Source: Frankia sp. (lineage in GTDB: Bacteria; Actinomycetota; Actinomycetes; Frankiales; Frankiaceae). From it: DNA of 23,015 nt. The DNA lies in assembly GCA_019689615.1 (NCBI GenBank), contig JADGHD010000009.1, positions 1-23,015 on the forward strand, written 5' to 3'. Below, piece after piece: positions 21,656-23,015 of the stretch. Within the stretch, counting starts at the first letter, position 1; every line of letters begins with the position of its first letter. A program made the translations under genes and the position numbers. The notes beneath the pieces were generated by a model that worked only from the letters and a program-made list of their open reading frames with translations, was not told where the DNA came from and did not search any database.

Positions 21656-22417
21656 TCACGCTGTGACCGCCTTCGGCGGGTGCGGCTCGGCGGCGTCCGG
21701 CCGGCGCAGGTAGATGGCCGTCAACGGGCCGGGGGCGCGGCCGGCGAGCAGGTCCGGCGCGGCCAGGGCGGCGAGCACCGCCGGGTCCGGGTACGCGGGC
21801 GGGGCGGCAGGCGCCGGGACCACCCGGGCCCGCCCGCCGGCCTGCTCGGCCGCGTCGGCCGGGGCGGGCGCGGGACCGGCGGCGGTCGCGAAGCCGGCGA
21901 ACGCGTCGGGGTAGAGCGTGAGCCCCGGGCCGGTGACGGCGGTGGCGCCGGCGGCGCTCAGCAGCTCGCCGACCCGTGCCGGGGCGTCGACCGCGGGGCC
22001 GGTGGTGCGCCGCCCGTCGGTGTAGGCGGCCCAGAACAGCTCGCGGCGGCGGGCGTCGGTGACCACGCCGACCCGGCCGCTGGTCGCCCCGCCGATCCCG
22101 TCCAGCGAGCAGACGCCGTGGCAGGGCAGGCCGAGCGCGGCGGCGAAGGCCGCGCCGGTGACGATCCCGACCCGCAGGCTGGTGAACGGGCCGGGCCCCA
22201 GCCCGACGACGACGCCGCCAAGGTCGGCGGCCTTCACTCCGGCGCCGGCCAGCACGTCCCGCATGAGCGGGCTGAGCAGCTCGCCGTGCCGGCGGGCGTC
22301 GACGACCTGGCTCGCCCGCAGCACCCGGGCGACGCCCGGCTGGCCGGCCGGCGCCGACAGGTCGACGAGCGCCACCGAGCAGGCCGGGGTCGAGGTGTCC
22401 AGGGCGAGCACCAACAC
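21656..22417 (-). CDS. tsaB: tRNA t6A biosynthesis protein TsaB
   Basis: TsaB is a catalytically inactive relative of TsaD that holds the TsaD-TsaB-TsaE complex together. The 253-residue protein begins MLVLALDTSTPACSVALVD, the ASKHA fold start, and contains GVVVGLGPGPFTSLRVGIVT and AALGLPCHGVCSLDGIG, both typical of TsaB. Its C-terminal half has an Ala/Pro-rich insert before YPDPAVLAALA. The GTG start at 22417 has GGAG four bases upstream, and TAGGCT ends six bases before it, so it may have its own promoter as well as being read from tsaE. Confidence 0.95.
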   Translation of the reverse strand: MLVLALDTSTPACSVALVDLSAPAGQPGVARVLRASQVVDARRHGELLSPLMRDVLAGAGVKAADLGGVVVGLGPGPFTSLRVGIVTGAAFAAALGLPCHGVCSLDGIGGATSGRVGVVTDARRRELFWAAYTDGRRTTGPAVDAPARVGELLSAAGATAVTGPGLTLYPDAFAGFATAAGPAPAPADAAEQAGGRARVVPAPAAPPAYPDPAVLAALAAPDLLAGRAPGPLTAIYLRRPDAAEPHPPKAVTA

Positions 22418-22423
22418 CGCTCC

Positions 22424-22429
22424 AGCCTA
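22424..22429 (-). promoter_or_regulatory. Possible -10 of tsaB (leaderless)
   Basis: On the minus strand TAGGCT is followed by GGAGCG and the GTG start. The six-base distance matches that seen at the SWIM gene and would give a leaderless transcript. GGAG within the same six bases could act as a ribosome binding site on a longer mRNA. Confidence 0.3.
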
Positions 22430-22461
22430 CGGAGGCCGGCTGGCGGTCCGGCCGGCGCGCC

Positions 22462-22478
22462 CGGCGGCTCAGCCGCCG
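22462..22478 (-). terminator. Stem-loop between tsaE and tsaB
   Basis: CGGCGGC (22462-22468) and GCCGCCG (22472-22478) form a 7-bp stem with a three-base loop, 17 bases after the tsaE stop. With the -10-like element that follows, it suggests partial separation of tsaE from tsaB transcription. There is no T-tract. Confidence 0.35.
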
Positions 22479-22495
22479 CCCTCGGCCGCCCCCGG

Positions 22496-22990
22496 TCAGG
22501 CCAGCGCGCGCAGCCGCGCTGCCCAGCCGGGGCCGCTCGGCACCAGCCGCACCCGGCGGGCCTCGCCGGCGTCGTCCCCGGACGGCCGCTCGATCTCGAC
22601 CAGCAGGTGCTCCTGGGCGAGCTGCTCGACCCGGCCGCTTCCCCACTCGACCACGGTGAGCGCGATCTCGGTGTCCGCGTCCAGGCCGAGGTCGTCCACC
22701 TCGGCGACGCCGCCCAGCCGGTAGGCGTCGACGTGCACCAGCGGCATCCGGCCGCCGTCGTGCACCCGGGCGAGCACGAACGTCGGCGAGGTCACCGGCC
22801 CACGCACGCCGAGCCCGGCGCCGATCCCCTGCACCAGCACGGTCTTGCCGGCGCCGAGCGGCCCGGACAGCACGACGAGGTCGCCCGGGCGGGCCAGCTC
22901 GGCCAGGCGTGCCCCGAGCGCCCGCATCTCCTCCGGCGTCCGCACCACCACAGGGCCGAGCGGGTCCAGCGATGCCTGCGCGGTCGTCAC
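22496..22990 (-). CDS. tsaE: tRNA t6A biosynthesis ATPase TsaE
   Basis: TsaE is a small ATPase that regenerates the TsaB-TsaD complex during t6A synthesis. The protein is 164 residues. The Walker A motif GPLGAGKT lies at residues 43-50, followed by VTSPTFVLAR, VHVDAYRLG and TVVEWGSGRVEQL, all characteristic. The start is GTG at 22990 with GAGG three bases upstream. Sequence further upstream leaves the window after 25 bases, so its promoter cannot be judged. Confidence 0.95.
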   Translation of the reverse strand: MTTAQASLDPLGPVVVRTPEEMRALGARLAELARPGDLVVLSGPLGAGKTVLVQGIGAGLGVRGPVTSPTFVLARVHDGGRMPLVHVDAYRLGGVAEVDDLGLDADTEIALTVVEWGSGRVEQLAQEHLLVEIERPSGDDAGEARRVRLVPSGPGWAARLRALA

Positions 22991-23015
22991 CGCCTCATCA
23001 TCCGCCCGCCCCGCC

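Overview
The window comes from a very GC-rich actinobacterium. The gene order secY-adk-map-infA-rpmJ-rpsM-rpsK-rpsD-rpoA-rplQ-truA, then rplM-rpsI-glmM-glmS-alr, is the conserved actinobacterial arrangement. Frequent GTG starts, the RpoA sequence and the long acidic L17 tail suggest a Frankia-like organism, but that placement is inference. The left edge is almost pure G/C homopolymer, as at the end of a draft contig.

Region 1 (225-8922, + strand) is the distal part of the ribosomal protein superoperon. It holds the secretion channel SecY, adenylate kinase, methionine aminopeptidase, IF-1, L36, S13, S11, S4, the RNA polymerase alpha subunit, L17 and the tRNA pseudouridine synthase TruA. secY and adk overlap by one base. 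Most of the longer spacers hold perfect GC-rich stem-loops without a T-tract.

Region 2 (9113-11030) has one minus-strand gene for a single-pass membrane protein with a long disordered acidic N-terminus. A 172-bp array of about six imperfect 28-30 bp repeats, most with a small palindromic core, lies upstream of it. In mycobacteria the truA-rplM interval holds the ESX-4 secretion locus; no ESX gene is recognisable here.

Region 3 (11031-17665) holds rplM-rpsI, then the amino-sugar genes glmM and glmS, a small minus-strand SWIM zinc-finger gene, and alr (alanine racemase). glmM, glmS and alr feed peptidoglycan synthesis. A palindrome matching the core of CRP/GlxR sites follows the glmM stop, and a decayed tandem repeat starts inside the last codons of glmS.

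Region 4 (17666-20004) is accessory: a 16-bp perfect inverted repeat, a 93-aa minus-strand protein ending in Gly-Gly-Cys-Gly-His-His-His with a strong ribosome binding site and 14-bp repeats upstream, a stretch without a recognisable gene, and a membrane-anchored extracytoplasmic protein with a DUF3558-like C-terminal half.

Region 5 (20021-22990, - strand) is tsaE-tsaB-rimI-tsaD. The Tsa proteins make the t6A modification of ANN-decoding tRNAs, and RimI acetylates ribosomal protein S18. In mycobacteria these genes follow alr on the same strand; here the block is inverted relative to alr and separated from it by region 4. No rRNA, tRNA, CRISPR array, IS element or prophage was found.
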